Positions 1-8,698 of a DNA stretch of 39,238 nucleotides are shown here, piece after piece; position 1 is the first letter of the stretch; every line of letters begins with the position of its first letter. Location of the stretch: contig CANQCF010000009.1 in assembly GCA_947589505.1 (NCBI GenBank), forward strand, positions 1-39,238. Direction: 5' to 3'. Source of the DNA: an uncultured Acetatifactor sp. GTDB taxonomy: Bacteria > Bacillota > Clostridia > Lachnospirales > Lachnospiraceae. A program made the position numbers and the translations under genes. Below the pieces are notes generated by a model. The model had not been told where the DNA came from. It saw nothing but the letters and a program-made list of their open reading frames with translations, and searched no databases.

Positions 1-71
1 CCTATTTTGTGTGAAATTTTCAAGGTGCTGAAAATATGGGGCAACATAAATCTATCTATTCGACCCCAACA

Positions 72-350
72 TCATAAAATATTAATACAGGGAATCCCCA
101 GCGTCTCCCACACATTAGCGCCGGAAGGAGTTGTCAAACCAAAAAAGCGGCTGTTAAATGCGATCATTGCCGTCAGGGGATTCTCCTGCAGGGATCGATA
201 AAGCAGGCCCAGATTTTTCGCACTATCTATTAAATCAAAATTAGTAATCTCATAGCCAAGTTTCGCTAAGCCTATTCCCAATTCGCCGCTAAATAAATCA
301 ACGGTATCCAACCCACCCTGAAACAGGAGCAGTCTCTTATTCTCTGCCAT
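72..350 (-). pseudogene. Truncated 5' end of a glycosyltransferase-like gene
   Basis: The 92-residue product starts with ATG and a purine-rich GGAGAG about ten bases upstream. It shows a hydrophobic beta strand (RLLLF), a GELGIGLAKLGYE helix-strand and later MIAFNSRFFGL and the ending GIPCINIL. This layout resembles the N-terminal domain of DUF3880/CgeB-like glycosyltransferases of Clostridia, where a similar strand is usually followed by an Asp-His-Pro motif; I recognise the shape only, not a named family. The reading frame stops at a TGA exactly where that motif would be expected, and the 71 bases beyond show no continuation in any minus frame. I read it as a gene cut by recombination or insertion. 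It lies 37 bp downstream of a DUF4422 gene and may once have been the last gene of the left operon. Confidence 0.45.
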
Positions 351-387
351 AAGTTCTTTCTCTCCGCAAAAATTTCAAAACCGCGCG

Positions 388-1470
388 TCAAACCAAAAAC
401 CTACATCCTGTATAGGCAATCCGTAAATGATCCCTATTATACATAAAATACAAGGTCTCCAATGTCTCCCCAACATACCCGATAAATCGGTTCGGTTTTT
501 TTATTCCTTCCGGATCATTCAGTTCTTCGATTCGAAAGAGCAGGGGAAACAGCCAATCACAATAGGTCTCCAGCACTTCATTCTTCGCAATGATGATATT
601 ATAATTGAAAAAATACTCCTGTCTCAGGATCTTTTGAAAAGCCCAGGCATATTCAGGCTGCAGCTCTTCCAGCGCTTTAAGTACCGCTCCCCACTCCTCA
701 TCAGACAGATATCTCTTATGGTGCATCTCTATATCCGGCTCATAAGGCATCGGATACGGTAAAACAACATCTATCTCATTATCACAGAGTCGCAACAAGT
801 CATCTTCAGATAGATCAAAGAGCCTCCTATAGTGAACTAAACCAGAATATTGCTGAGTCTGCGCCACATCCTGTTTTAGCCGATTTTTCCAGATCCAATA
901 TAACCCGGTAAGCTCCGAATAGTTCCCATTCCTCGCTGAAATATTGTCTTCGACATAATCAAATAAGTCTGCCACACGCCTATCCGCATTTACCGCACCA
1001 ACCTGAAAGGATGTGATATATTCCGGAATACTGTATACATTCTGCAAGGGCTTATCCTTATGATGAACCATCTTATACAGTTTCAGTTCCGCTCTGTGAT
1101 AGCCGACAGGATATGTCTCTAAAGGCATATATTTTCCGCTCTTTACAAACGCAAGCTTCTGCATTTCCGCCCAGCGGACAGAATCGATCCTTACATGCTG
1201 ATACAGACCGCACGCATCTAAAGCCTTCTCTATCTCCGGCATTACATTTTCGGGCGTGGCAATATAAACTACTATTTTTTTCTTCTCTTCCTCAGACTTT
1301 TCCGCCACAAAATCCGAGAGTTCGAAGACTGGAATGCCGGAAAGAATAGAAGGATTTCCTTCCTTAGAGGTTACCAGGAAGCCAAGAATCTTTATATTGG
1401 GCTGTAATACCTGTAAAGCTTTATATGTTCCAAGAGCAATACTTTGAGCTCCGTAAATCATCTTCGTCAT
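388..1470 (-). CDS. DUF4422 glycosyltransferase with N-terminal Rossmann-like module
   Basis: A 360-residue protein. Residues about 128-345 are a DUF4422 domain (a glycosyltransferase-like family common in capsule loci), recognised from ITSFQVGA near 152, NISARNGNYSELTGLYWIWK near 176-195 and HYRRLF near 213. Residues 4-105 form a Rossmann-like unit: MIYGAQSIALGTY, a second strand ILGFLVTS, then GIPVFELSDF and a VVYIATPENV strand; this unit recurs in seven other proteins of the window. No signal peptide or membrane segment is seen, so it should act in the cytoplasm. Two in-frame ATGs lie at the start (residues 1 and 4); a GGAG sits about 14 bases before the first. A sigma-A-like promoter lies just upstream. 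The sugar donor and acceptor cannot be told. It is paralogous to the DUF4422 gene at 2865-4019. Confidence 0.85.
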   Translation of the reverse strand: MTKMIYGAQSIALGTYKALQVLQPNIKILGFLVTSKEGNPSILSGIPVFELSDFVAEKSEEEKKKIVVYIATPENVMPEIEKALDACGLYQHVRIDSVRWAEMQKLAFVKSGKYMPLETYPVGYHRAELKLYKMVHHKDKPLQNVYSIPEYITSFQVGAVNADRRVADLFDYVEDNISARNGNYSELTGLYWIWKNRLKQDVAQTQQYSGLVHYRRLFDLSEDDLLRLCDNEIDVVLPYPMPYEPDIEMHHKRYLSDEEWGAVLKALEELQPEYAWAFQKILRQEYFFNYNIIIAKNEVLETYCDWLFPLLFRIEELNDPEGIKKPNRFIGYVGETLETLYFMYNRDHLRIAYTGCRFLV

Positions 1471-1493
1471 TCGTTTTTCTTTGTCTCCTACTC

Positions 1494-1516
1494 ATTTAAG
1501 GAACATTACCTTAAAT
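1494..1516. promoter_or_regulatory. 8-bp inverted repeat, operator-like
   Basis: ATTTAAGG, a 7-base loop, then CCTTAAAT: a perfect inverted repeat in the 123-bp gap ahead of the DUF4422 gene. It begins about five bases after the -10 box of the predicted promoter, so it overlaps the expected transcription start. That position suits a repressor operator. It is AT-rich and lacks a T tract on the minus strand, so it is not a convincing terminator. Chance cannot be excluded. Confidence 0.35.
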
Positions 1517-1520
1517 ATCA

Positions 1521-1549
1521 TTTATACTCACATTCATCTCCAAGATCAA
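1521..1549 (-). promoter_or_regulatory. Putative sigma-A promoter of the DUF4422 gene
   Basis: On the minus strand TTGATC and TATAAA are separated by exactly 17 bases. The -10 box matches consensus at five of six positions and the -35 box at four of six. It would transcribe the DUF4422 gene at 388-1470 and the truncated gene beyond it. Confidence 0.45.
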
Positions 1550-1593
1550 TTTTGAAATATCATTAGCATTATTCGATTTATATAGACCTTACA

Positions 1594-2760
1594 TTAACAT
1601 CCCCGGAACTCTTTCGTAAACCATCGTATCTTAGTGGCAGGGACATCCATTTCCACCAAAAATGATTTAATGGATTCAGCAATTGTTTCCGTTATATTTG
1701 CTATAATAATATAATCAATATAAGAGAGTTTGTCTAATATTTTTTCCGGAGGATTAACTGAAAAACCTCTCGTCCGATATAATTCGTAATTTTTATCAAC
1801 CCAGTCTTCAACAGATACCTTTTCTTCTCTCTTCAAATATTGGTATATTTTTTGCCCTAATACGCCCGCACCATATATAATTACTTTCTCACCTTTATGT
1901 ATGCCGCCATATGGCATTAATATAACATCATTATGGTTGTTTTGATCAAACACTTCGATTTGTCTCAATGCGAGCAAATAATTTCTATAAGCAGTCAATT
2001 GCTTTTGCATTATATTTAAAACGTTCTTTTTTGCAAATTGCGCGCTCAAATAATTTATCAAAAGATCAATTCTATCAATTTCATTTGAATATGTCTTCTT
2101 TGTTATGGACTGTGGATGTTGAATATAATGATACCCACACAATTCCGTAACACAAATAGTTTCCGCCTCCAGAATAGTTGGATACAATATTGCAGCATCA
2201 TCTCCTGCAATAATATTATCATCAATTGCGCAAATATGTTTTAAGAGATCTGTTTTAAATAATTTTGAAACTAAATGAGGCGTTATGCCATATTCAAAAA
2301 ATCTACCTGTATACAATATTTGATCTAATATATTGATGGGACAATATATTCCACTCTTCAATGAATTTTTCACTATAAGATGATCATTCCCAATATCATG
2401 AAAATGTGTCGCTGCGATAATATCCGCTCCAGTTGACATTTGAAGCTGAATAAGATTCTCAAAATACTCCTTTTCTATCCAGTCATCCGCATCAACCCAG
2501 CCTATAAATGAACCTTTTACCTCTTTTATTCCTCTTAATCTTGCAGATAAAACACCTTTATTCTCCTGGTTAAACAGCTTAATCCGATCATCTTGACGGG
2601 CATAGTCTTCACACAGTTCTTTTGAGGCATCTGTAGAACCATCATTTATCAATATTAACTCAAAGTTTTTATATGTTTGTGCCAAAATGCTTTTAAGACA
2701 CTTATTTAAATGTTTTTCAGCATTGTAAATCGGAACAATAATACTTATTAACTTATCCAT
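1594..2760 (-). CDS. Family 2 glycosyltransferase with C-terminal Rossmann-like module
   Basis: A 388-residue cytoplasmic glycosyltransferase. The GT-A domain opens with SIIVPIYNAEKHLNKCL, followed by LINDGSTDAS and the DxD-type motif WVDADDW, all classical GT2 signatures for nucleotide-sugar binding. Residues about 290-385 form a second domain, KVIIYGAGVLGQKIYQYL, with an acidic residue after the next strand (WVDKN) and a later DYIIIAN strand, the same accessory module seen in its neighbours. I place the start at the ATG at 2760 because TTGGAGAAGCTTT gives a good ribosome site; an upstream in-frame TTG would add 19 Lys/Arg-rich residues without a clear site. The sugar transferred is unknown. 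Confidence 0.88.
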   Translation of the reverse strand: MDKLISIIVPIYNAEKHLNKCLKSILAQTYKNFELILINDGSTDASKELCEDYARQDDRIKLFNQENKGVLSARLRGIKEVKGSFIGWVDADDWIEKEYFENLIQLQMSTGADIIAATHFHDIGNDHLIVKNSLKSGIYCPINILDQILYTGRFFEYGITPHLVSKLFKTDLLKHICAIDDNIIAGDDAAILYPTILEAETICVTELCGYHYIQHPQSITKKTYSNEIDRIDLLINYLSAQFAKKNVLNIMQKQLTAYRNYLLALRQIEVFDQNNHNDVILMPYGGIHKGEKVIIYGAGVLGQKIYQYLKREEKVSVEDWVDKNYELYRTRGFSVNPPEKILDKLSYIDYIIIANITETIAESIKSFLVEMDVPATKIRWFTKEFRGC

Positions 2761-2864
2761 AAAGCTTCTCCAACAGCAATTTTTCTTCTTACTATTTTTT
2801 CTCCTCTGTTCAATCAATATGCAAATATAAAATTAAATAAACTCTTTCTGCAAACTATCTTCTT

Positions 2865-4019
2865 TTACCAATACCTTTTTAAATTTGCAAAGGCAATACG
2901 GTAATCTTTTAAATGTCTTACAAAATATATGGTCGAAACATGTTCAGAAAGCCAACACCGAGTTTGTTTTTTCCCAGCATAACATTCCATTCTCTTCTCT
3001 ACTTCATCAATTACTCCAAACAAAAAATTGCAATAATCATTTAAAATTTCCCTTCGAGCAATACAAATATTATTAGGTATGAACATTATATGCGTTTTGC
3101 ACCAATTCGCACATTCGAAATAATCCGGGAATTTTTCCTGAATTACCGCGATCATCTGCATATAATACGTTTTTTCGCCCCAATGCAGATAGTATTCCGC
3201 TAAGCTGTTTCCAACCACAAAGGGAAGAGGCAACACAACATCTGCCGTGTTATCTATGATCGGCGCAAGCGCTATATCCGATTCAAATTGCCTGCGGTAA
3301 TGGCAGATGCCTGAATACGGTGCGTCCGTATTCTTCCACACCCAGTATAATCCTGTCAGTTCGTTATAATACGGATTCTTTTCTGAAATATGGTCGCCCG
3401 TATTATCGCACAGTTCCGCAATGCGTTCATTTGTCAGCGCTGCCCCTACCTGCAGGCTGGCTATCCATCCATGCTGTTCCACGTTATGGGTCAGTTTCAC
3501 ATCACTCAGGCACATCACTCTATATGTCTGCACCAATCCCTCATACATTTCCCTTTTCACATGATTTTCCCGCACAAACGGCAAAAAATCCGCCACTAGA
3601 CCATGCTGCTGTAAATAATGTCTCAAAAATTCCCTTGTGAGCAGATGCTCCATGTCATCCGTCAGGAAAAAAAGGCTTTTATACCGGAGCCCCGCAAGTT
3701 TCTTTTTTATTTCCTCATGGTAAATATCCATTGCAATGACTACAATGCACGCATCCTCTATAAAACCTTCATTTCCATCCAGCTGGTAAACAGGTATCCC
3801 GTTTAAACTCTCCCTACATCCTCTGCCATCACTTACTATAAAAGCATCGGGGGTTCTCAAAAAACCAAATCCCTCTTCCTGCATCTGGAGAATCTCCTCG
3901 CTCCGCAGGCCTGCACCGTAAAAAAGAAGTTTATCTTCCATCTGAATGGCTTTCTGCATTATTTCAAGAGCTTTATCTGCATCTTGATAACACTGATCAT
4001 CCTCGCCATAGTTTTTCAT
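2865..4019 (-). CDS. DUF4422 glycosyltransferase with N-terminal Rossmann-like module
   Basis: A 384-residue paralogue of the gene at 388-1470. The DUF4422 domain covers about residues 175-375, with SLQVGAALTNERIAELCDN, HISEKNPYYNELTGLYWVWK and GICHYRRQF. The N-terminal part carries LLFYGAGLRSEEIL near residues 31-44, a GIPVYQLDG element and a CIVVIAMDIYHEEI strand-helix, i.e. the recurring Rossmann-like unit. The start has GGAGGG about 11 bases upstream. The 86-bp gap to the preceding GT2 gene shows no terminator, so co-transcription is likely. The role is presumed transfer of a hexose or related sugar in glycan assembly; specificity cannot be read from the sequence. Confidence 0.86.
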   Translation of the reverse strand: MKNYGEDDQCYQDADKALEIMQKAIQMEDKLLFYGAGLRSEEILQMQEEGFGFLRTPDAFIVSDGRGCRESLNGIPVYQLDGNEGFIEDACIVVIAMDIYHEEIKKKLAGLRYKSLFFLTDDMEHLLTREFLRHYLQQHGLVADFLPFVRENHVKREMYEGLVQTYRVMCLSDVKLTHNVEQHGWIASLQVGAALTNERIAELCDNTGDHISEKNPYYNELTGLYWVWKNTDAPYSGICHYRRQFESDIALAPIIDNTADVVLPLPFVVGNSLAEYYLHWGEKTYYMQMIAVIQEKFPDYFECANWCKTHIMFIPNNICIARREILNDYCNFLFGVIDEVEKRMECYAGKKQTRCWLSEHVSTIYFVRHLKDYRIAFANLKRYW

Positions 4020-4105
4020 CCGTCCTGCTTTCCCTCCGCTGTTTTACACAATGCTATTGAAAATCACAGCCCCCGATGTCGCCGCCATCTTCAGCTATAA
4101 CATGG

Positions 4106-5395
4106 CTATTCAAGGAAACGCCTGTCCATTGCATGCTCCATGTTATAATCTATTAGCAAAATATCCTTGAACCCCAGCACTTCTGCTGTCCTGGTCATTT
4201 CAAAATGATGATTGCATGCTGAAATAACCAAAAGATCAATTTGAGCAGGATCATATTCCTCAATGTTTTTTACTGCAATCCCATTTAGCATCTCCTTTTC
4301 TTTACCCGCCAAGGATGACACTGCAAATCCGCATATCCTATCATCGAGATGTTCCATTTTTAGTAATCTCTGAAATTTTCTCCCCACCAAACCGGCGCCA
4401 TATAACAGAACATTTCTTTTCCTTCCAAGAACAGTCAAAAGTCCCTCCAACGCCAACTCCCTATTAAACGCTCCTGCAGGATTCAGTCCCATGCTTTCAA
4501 CGATAAGCCCGTCAATGGATGTCAGGCCATTAATCTTCTCTCGGTCGTCCATGTCCAAGTCATCATAAATGCACTTAATATTGCTCATGACCTGTCTCGC
4601 ATATTTTGCAAGCGCCGCCACTTCACGGGGATTTCGGGCACTGGTGTAGATATGTTTCAGGCACTCACCATATTGCCAGATTCTCCACTTCTCATGCTGA
4701 TAGGTATGTTTGCTGGTCATAGTGGAATTTTCACGAATCCGGTATATGTATAACCTGTCTTTCAGATGGATCATCTTTTGGGCGGCGAAATAACATTCTA
4801 AAGCAAAAACCGCATCTTCAAAATATGCCCCAGGGACAAATGCGATCCCCCGCTCTGCAAGCCATGCCCGGTCTATCATCAGTAACCACGCCGAATCCAC
4901 AAAGTCATCATTTTCCACCAGCTCTGCAAAAAATTCCCTCCCATCCCTTACTCCCGGATAAGCTCCCGTGATCTTATAATACCTTTCTTTATCCATGTTT
5001 CCTGGCATTTCCGGATCCTCAAACAGCAATGACGCTGTTTCATACCCAATCACCTGGATATCCTGATCTGTGCAGGCAGCCTTCCATAACATGCCCAAAG
5101 CCCCATGCACCAGCATATCATCGCTGTCAACAAAACAAAGATATTTTCCATGGGCATTTTTTATTCCCGCATTTCTCGCTACACTTTGACCACTGTTTTT
5201 TTGCGTAATAACATGAACCCGTGGATCTTTCTTTCGATACTCTTCTAATATTGCGGATGACGCATCCGTAGAACCGTCATCCACACATATCATTTCAAAA
5301 TCCGAAAAATCCTGCCCTAATATGCTATCCAAGCATTCAGCCAGGTACTTTTCCACATTATAAACCGGTATAATAATTGAAAAAAAAGGGCTCAT
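4106..5395 (-). CDS. Family 2 glycosyltransferase with C-terminal Rossmann-like module
   Basis: A 429-residue glycosyltransferase. FSIIIPVYNVEKYLAECLDS, VDDGSTDASS, NSGQSVARNAGI and CFVDSDDML are canonical GT2 (SpsA/WcaA-like) motifs; the aspartates of VDSDD should bind the metal-nucleotide. From about residue 328 comes NVLLYGAGLVGRKFQRLL, then a GIAVKNIEEYD element and a DLLVISACNHHFEM strand, the shared GxGxxG module. The ATG at 5395 is chosen because GGGAG lies seven bases before it; a TTG six codons upstream opens the frame but has no better site. The start of this gene is 21 bp from the stop of the GT2 gene at 5417-6523, so the two form one operon. Confidence 0.88.
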   Translation of the reverse strand: MSPFFSIIIPVYNVEKYLAECLDSILGQDFSDFEMICVDDGSTDASSAILEEYRKKDPRVHVITQKNSGQSVARNAGIKNAHGKYLCFVDSDDMLVHGALGMLWKAACTDQDIQVIGYETASLLFEDPEMPGNMDKERYYKITGAYPGVRDGREFFAELVENDDFVDSAWLLMIDRAWLAERGIAFVPGAYFEDAVFALECYFAAQKMIHLKDRLYIYRIRENSTMTSKHTYQHEKWRIWQYGECLKHIYTSARNPREVAALAKYARQVMSNIKCIYDDLDMDDREKINGLTSIDGLIVESMGLNPAGAFNRELALEGLLTVLGRKRNVLLYGAGLVGRKFQRLLKMEHLDDRICGFAVSSLAGKEKEMLNGIAVKNIEEYDPAQIDLLVISACNHHFEMTRTAEVLGFKDILLIDYNMEHAMDRRFLE

Positions 5396-5416
5396 ACCAT
5401 TTCTCCCACACAATCT

Positions 5417-6523
5417 CTATTTCATCAATCTTTCATATTGTTCTACTGCTTCTTTCCTTATTTCATCTAGAATACTCCATGTTATCCCCGGATTAGAATA
5501 ACTTTTAAGCTGTTTACAAATTTCTTTCTGAAATCTGGTAGGAGTTACGATTACATGCGCGTTACCAAATCTTAGAATTTCCGGTGAAAATATCCTTTTC
5601 CCTTTTAGCTCCAGTCCCCATTTATTTTCGTCATTGTCCACAAAAAAACGAATAGGAATCCCGCTCTTTCTAAAAATTGTCTCACATTCTTTTCCGAAAA
5701 CACCTGTTCCAAAAACCACTAATCCGTCTGATATACAACAAAATCTGCTTATCACATCCTTGACCACAGCAGGCTTTTTTTCACTGATATGCAACATTTT
5801 GTCCCTGCGAAACCGTTCTTCTATATTTTCTTTGTCTAAAACATTTTCAGGGCATTTATTCAGATATTTCATATCAGCTTCATATATTTCTTTTGCACAT
5901 TCCAAACATTCCTTACTACTGATGCCAGTCTTCCTGAAATTGGCAAGCACCCTATCTATATGTGCAAATCTGACTCCATCTGCAATAAACCGCAGCAGCA
6001 GCTCCCGATCCGCAGCGATTCTATAATCCGTATTATACAGCCCATATTTTTGGTAGGCAGAACGTCTGATAAACGTACTTGGATGCTGTGGAAACGGAGA
6101 ATGTTTCGTGCAATCTTCGATTTCCCCATTTACTCCGATAAACCATATCTCCCCATAGGCTACATCCACATCTGGATTTTCAAAACAACTGACAGCCTTC
6201 TCCACCGCATCCGGCTCATACCAGTCATCACTGTTAATTATTCCGATAATATCACCATTTGCATGCTTTATGCCCTTATTCATCGCATCATAAAGGCCAT
6301 CATCCTTTTCACTGAGAAAACATGCAATATATTCCTTGTATTGATTGACAATATATTGTGTGCCGTCCGTTGATTCACCATCGATAATTATGTACTCAAT
6401 ATTTTTATATGTCTGATTGATAACGCTCTGTATCGTCTGTTCTATGGTCGCCGCACCGTTATAAACTACTGTAATGACTGTAACCAATGGGTCCGATGAT
6501 GTTATTTTCATTTGCTCGTTCAT
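5417..6523 (-). CDS. Family 2 glycosyltransferase with C-terminal Rossmann-like module
   Basis: A 368-residue protein of the WcaA-like GT2 group: VTVITVVYNGAATIEQTIQS, IIDGESTDGT, EKDDGLYDAMNKGI and INSDDWYEPDA are typical of transferases adding hexoses in surface glycan synthesis. Residues about 267-360 hold GLVVFGTGVFGKECETIF followed by FFVDNDENKWG, GKRIFSPEIL and AHVIVTPTRFQKEI, the clearest example of the accessory Rossmann-like unit. The ATG at 6523 is the first in the frame; an AGGAAG lies about 15 bases upstream, rather far. Upstream the decayed IS66 element begins within 100 bp; a weak promoter-like pair (TCGAGA-N16-TACAAT, 6559-6586) lies between, so the insertion may have forced this operon onto a new promoter. 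Confidence 0.87.
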   Translation of the reverse strand: MNEQMKITSSDPLVTVITVVYNGAATIEQTIQSVINQTYKNIEYIIIDGESTDGTQYIVNQYKEYIACFLSEKDDGLYDAMNKGIKHANGDIIGIINSDDWYEPDAVEKAVSCFENPDVDVAYGEIWFIGVNGEIEDCTKHSPFPQHPSTFIRRSAYQKYGLYNTDYRIAADRELLLRFIADGVRFAHIDRVLANFRKTGISSKECLECAKEIYEADMKYLNKCPENVLDKENIEERFRRDKMLHISEKKPAVVKDVISRFCCISDGLVVFGTGVFGKECETIFRKSGIPIRFFVDNDENKWGLELKGKRIFSPEILRFGNAHVIVTPTRFQKEICKQLKSYSNPGITWSILDEIRKEAVEQYERLMK

Positions 6524-6657
6524 TCTTGCTTTGCCTATCTTCCTTTCGTAAATATTCTATTGTACGTACCTTCCAAAACTTCTCGATTTATGAGACAATG
6601 ACTTCAAATAAACGCTAGTTGCGCGACCAGAGCGATTACTCTAAAGAAAGAACACTC

Positions 6658-7030
6658 ATGAATTCCAATCAAACCCTGCACTAGGCCCAGCTAGCCAAAT
6701 GGATTTCCCTTTTTCACAATCAGCGTGAAAGCAGTCTCTCCGTCAAAAACTGGTGTTCCCAAAAAACGTTTCGCCTTACGCCTTCTTTTACTGAAAGCGC
6801 GTTGCTAAAGTAGCCTATGTCCAATCCATTGTTCCAAATAATCTCTCCAGTCCGCCCATGTGTAGCAGCGACTCGCAATAGTTGTACAATTTGCGCGGTT
6901 GGCCCCCGCTTCATTTCATGCCTTGCCCCTTACCCTCTCCCTTTCGGAGATCAGAATCGAATTCAAAGGCTCCGTCTCCGACGAGCAGATTCTTCACGTC
7001 ATAAAGGCAGTGCGCCATGTTTTAGAGATG
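6658..7030 (+). pseudogene. tnpA: IS66 accessory gene tnpA remnant
   Basis: Starting at the ATG at 6658 the translation reads MNSNQTLH, a TAG stop, then AQLAKWISLFHNQRESSLSV and KNWCSQ, matching the opening of clostridial IS66 TnpA proteins (helix-turn-helix with a conserved VKxWC). After a shifted middle, the frame from about 6940 gives SEIRIEFKGSVSDEQILHVI and KAVRHVL, the usual TnpA C-terminal end. At least one nonsense codon and one frameshift are needed. The tnpB gene expected next is absent, apparently deleted. Confidence 0.75.
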
Positions 7031-7071
7031 CTGATCCGCACTCAAAGGAGCTCGTCAATAGACTTCACTAA

Positions 7072-8110
7072 GCTTACTCCCCGGAAGAACTGAATAAGAT
7101 GGACAAGCAGGTCATCATCACGGTCATCAGCTCTCTGCAGGAACAACTGAACTTTCTCACCGGGCAGATCACCCTGATAAACCAGCGCTCCTTGGCCCAC
7201 AGAACTGAGGTCCACGACGTGATGCATTAAATGACTCTCTTTGAGACCTTCAATGAACTGGAACTGCTTTACGACGATTCCAGGGAACCTGAAGTCTCCG
7301 AGATCACCATTCCCAGCCATACCCGTCAGGCAAAGTCCAAACGCGGGACCGCCTTAAAAAACTCCCCGCCCACATTTATGAACGTAAACTCGACGAGACA
7401 AGACTTAAGGAACTGTTTCCGGACGATTACAAAGAAGTCCCCGTTGAAGTCTACAAGCTCCTTTCCGTCATCCCATAGACCTTTCCAGGGGATGAGCATC
7501 ACGTCCACGTTTGCACAGCAAAGAATAACGACGACACCATCATTAGGGTCGACAAAGCTACGGTCGTTTTCCATAACAGCATCGCCAACTTGTTCTAAAA
7601 CCCAAGGTTGACGCATTCATTACGTGGGCCAAAACGGAAAACAAAAAACTGCTGGTACAAAACATAACAATAAATGGTCTTCAGTACTGCATTAATCAGG
7701 AACAGTTCCTTCGTTTATTTTGGGAAAACGACAACGTCCCAATGGACAACAACCTTGCGGAGCAGGCGGTCAGGCCGTTCTCTTTAGGTAGAAAAAACTG
7801 TGTTTGCGTCAACTCCATTCACGGGGCAGAGGCAAGTGCGATCTTATACAGCATCGTCGAAACGGTCAATGCCAATGGCCTCAAGGTTTACGACTGTCTG
7901 GAGTTTCTGCTCACGGAACTTCCAAAACGCGACGAAAACACTGACCGTGACTTTCTAGAAGCCCTCCTGCCTTGGTCTAAAACCGTCCAGGAAAAATGCT
8001 CCAACCTAAAAAACTTAATTCATCTTTCAAGGTGCAAATCTATAAAATCACCAGTAAAATGGCGGTTTCTTTTTGTTCTGGTACGCATGGTTGATAACTT
8101 ACCATTCTAG
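7072..8110 (+). pseudogene. tnpC: IS66 transposase tnpC remnant with internal deletion
   Basis: The 5' part reads AYSPEELNKMDKQVIITVIS and later MTLFETFNELELLYDDSREP, corresponding to the N-terminal coiled region of IS66 transposases. A second frame gives LPAHIYERKLDETRLKELFP and VPVEVYKLLSV, then EHHVHVCTAKNNDDT, then HNSIAN. The catalytic centre is missing: the sequence jumps to WAKTENKKLLVQN near 7627 and ends with the intact C-terminal signature MDNNLAEQAVRPFSLGRKN and ASAILYSIVETVNANGL. Intact relatives are about 500 residues, so roughly a third of the gene is lost besides several frameshifts. Confidence 0.85.
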
Positions 8111-8192
8111 CTATTCTTGTACAATCCAGTTATCATTACACAAATATTTATTTTTTCGATAGTATTCATAATGTTAGAATTATACTTTATAA

Positions 8193-8666
8193 TCAAAGTA
8201 CATAAAGAATATCTTCCAACGAAATAATCGGACAATCCAACTTCTTAGATATCTTTTCCTTTATTTCATCATAAAAAGTAATTGCCGTTACTATAACTGC
8301 ATCTACTTTCGGTAACTCTTCATCTGCGGAAAGCACATCTATAGCTGAATATATGCTGTCTGCATTTTGATCTATGCCATATACAACTTTTATATTTGTA
8401 CCTTTGAATTCCTCAATCAATGTTTCACCGACATAACTCATACCGTATATCGCAATCTTTTGACAACCCTTGGACTCCAGATACGACGCAAGATTTTTAC
8501 TCTCTTGCTTTATGCGCACCCAACGATTCATCATCTCAAACAAAACAAGATGTTTATACGACATATTCTGTTTTTCTTTTATCTGCCTACCCATTATCCT
8601 ACTTACGCCCACTGCACCTATGATCACACCGCTTAAAAGAGCTAAAACCAAAGAACTTTTTTTCAT
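8193..8666 (-). CDS. Membrane-anchored stand-alone Rossmann-like module protein
   Basis: A 157-residue protein of no named family that I recognise. Residues 4-24 form one hydrophobic segment after two lysines (KKSSLVLALLSGVIIGAVGV), probably a membrane anchor. A linker with RWVRIKQESKNLASYLES precedes KIAIYGMSYVGETLIEEF, an acidic strand end (YGIDQNAD) and DAVIVTAITFYDEIKEKI. Linker and module closely parallel the C-terminal part of the upstream GT4 protein (WLEVKQ...LSEYFKEQGYRSVAIYGM), so it appears to be that domain on its own. ATG 8666 has GAGGGG five to six bases upstream; an ATG five codons earlier is less well placed. The GT4 gene ends 32 bp upstream, so they share an operon. Role unknown; perhaps it tethers or regulates the transferases. 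Confidence 0.75.
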   Translation of the reverse strand: MKKSSLVLALLSGVIIGAVGVSRIMGRQIKEKQNMSYKHLVLFEMMNRWVRIKQESKNLASYLESKGCQKIAIYGMSYVGETLIEEFKGTNIKVVYGIDQNADSIYSAIDVLSADEELPKVDAVIVTAITFYDEIKEKISKKLDCPIISLEDILYVL

Positions 8667-8698
8667 ATTTTCCCCTCGCATAACCTAAAAAGCAAATA

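Larger units (their letters stand above)
6610..8110 (+). mobile_element. Decayed IS66-family insertion sequence
   Basis: This is the only plus-strand coding material in the window. It contains, in the usual IS66 order, remains of an accessory tnpA and of the tnpC transposase, but no recognisable tnpB. TnpA has an in-frame stop, tnpC has several frameshifts and stops and lacks its catalytic middle. The element cannot move. Exact ends are uncertain: the right side shows GATAACTTAC at 8093-8102, which could be an IS66-type end, but I did not find a matching inverted copy on the left. It separates the GT2 gene at 5417-6523 from the genes at 8193 onward. Confidence 0.85.

Noticed and set aside
2761..2817. 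TTG-started N-terminal extension of the GT2 protein at 1594
   Set aside because: It adds a Lys/Arg-rich stretch before the conserved SIIVPIYN strand; the internal ATG has the proper ribosome site.
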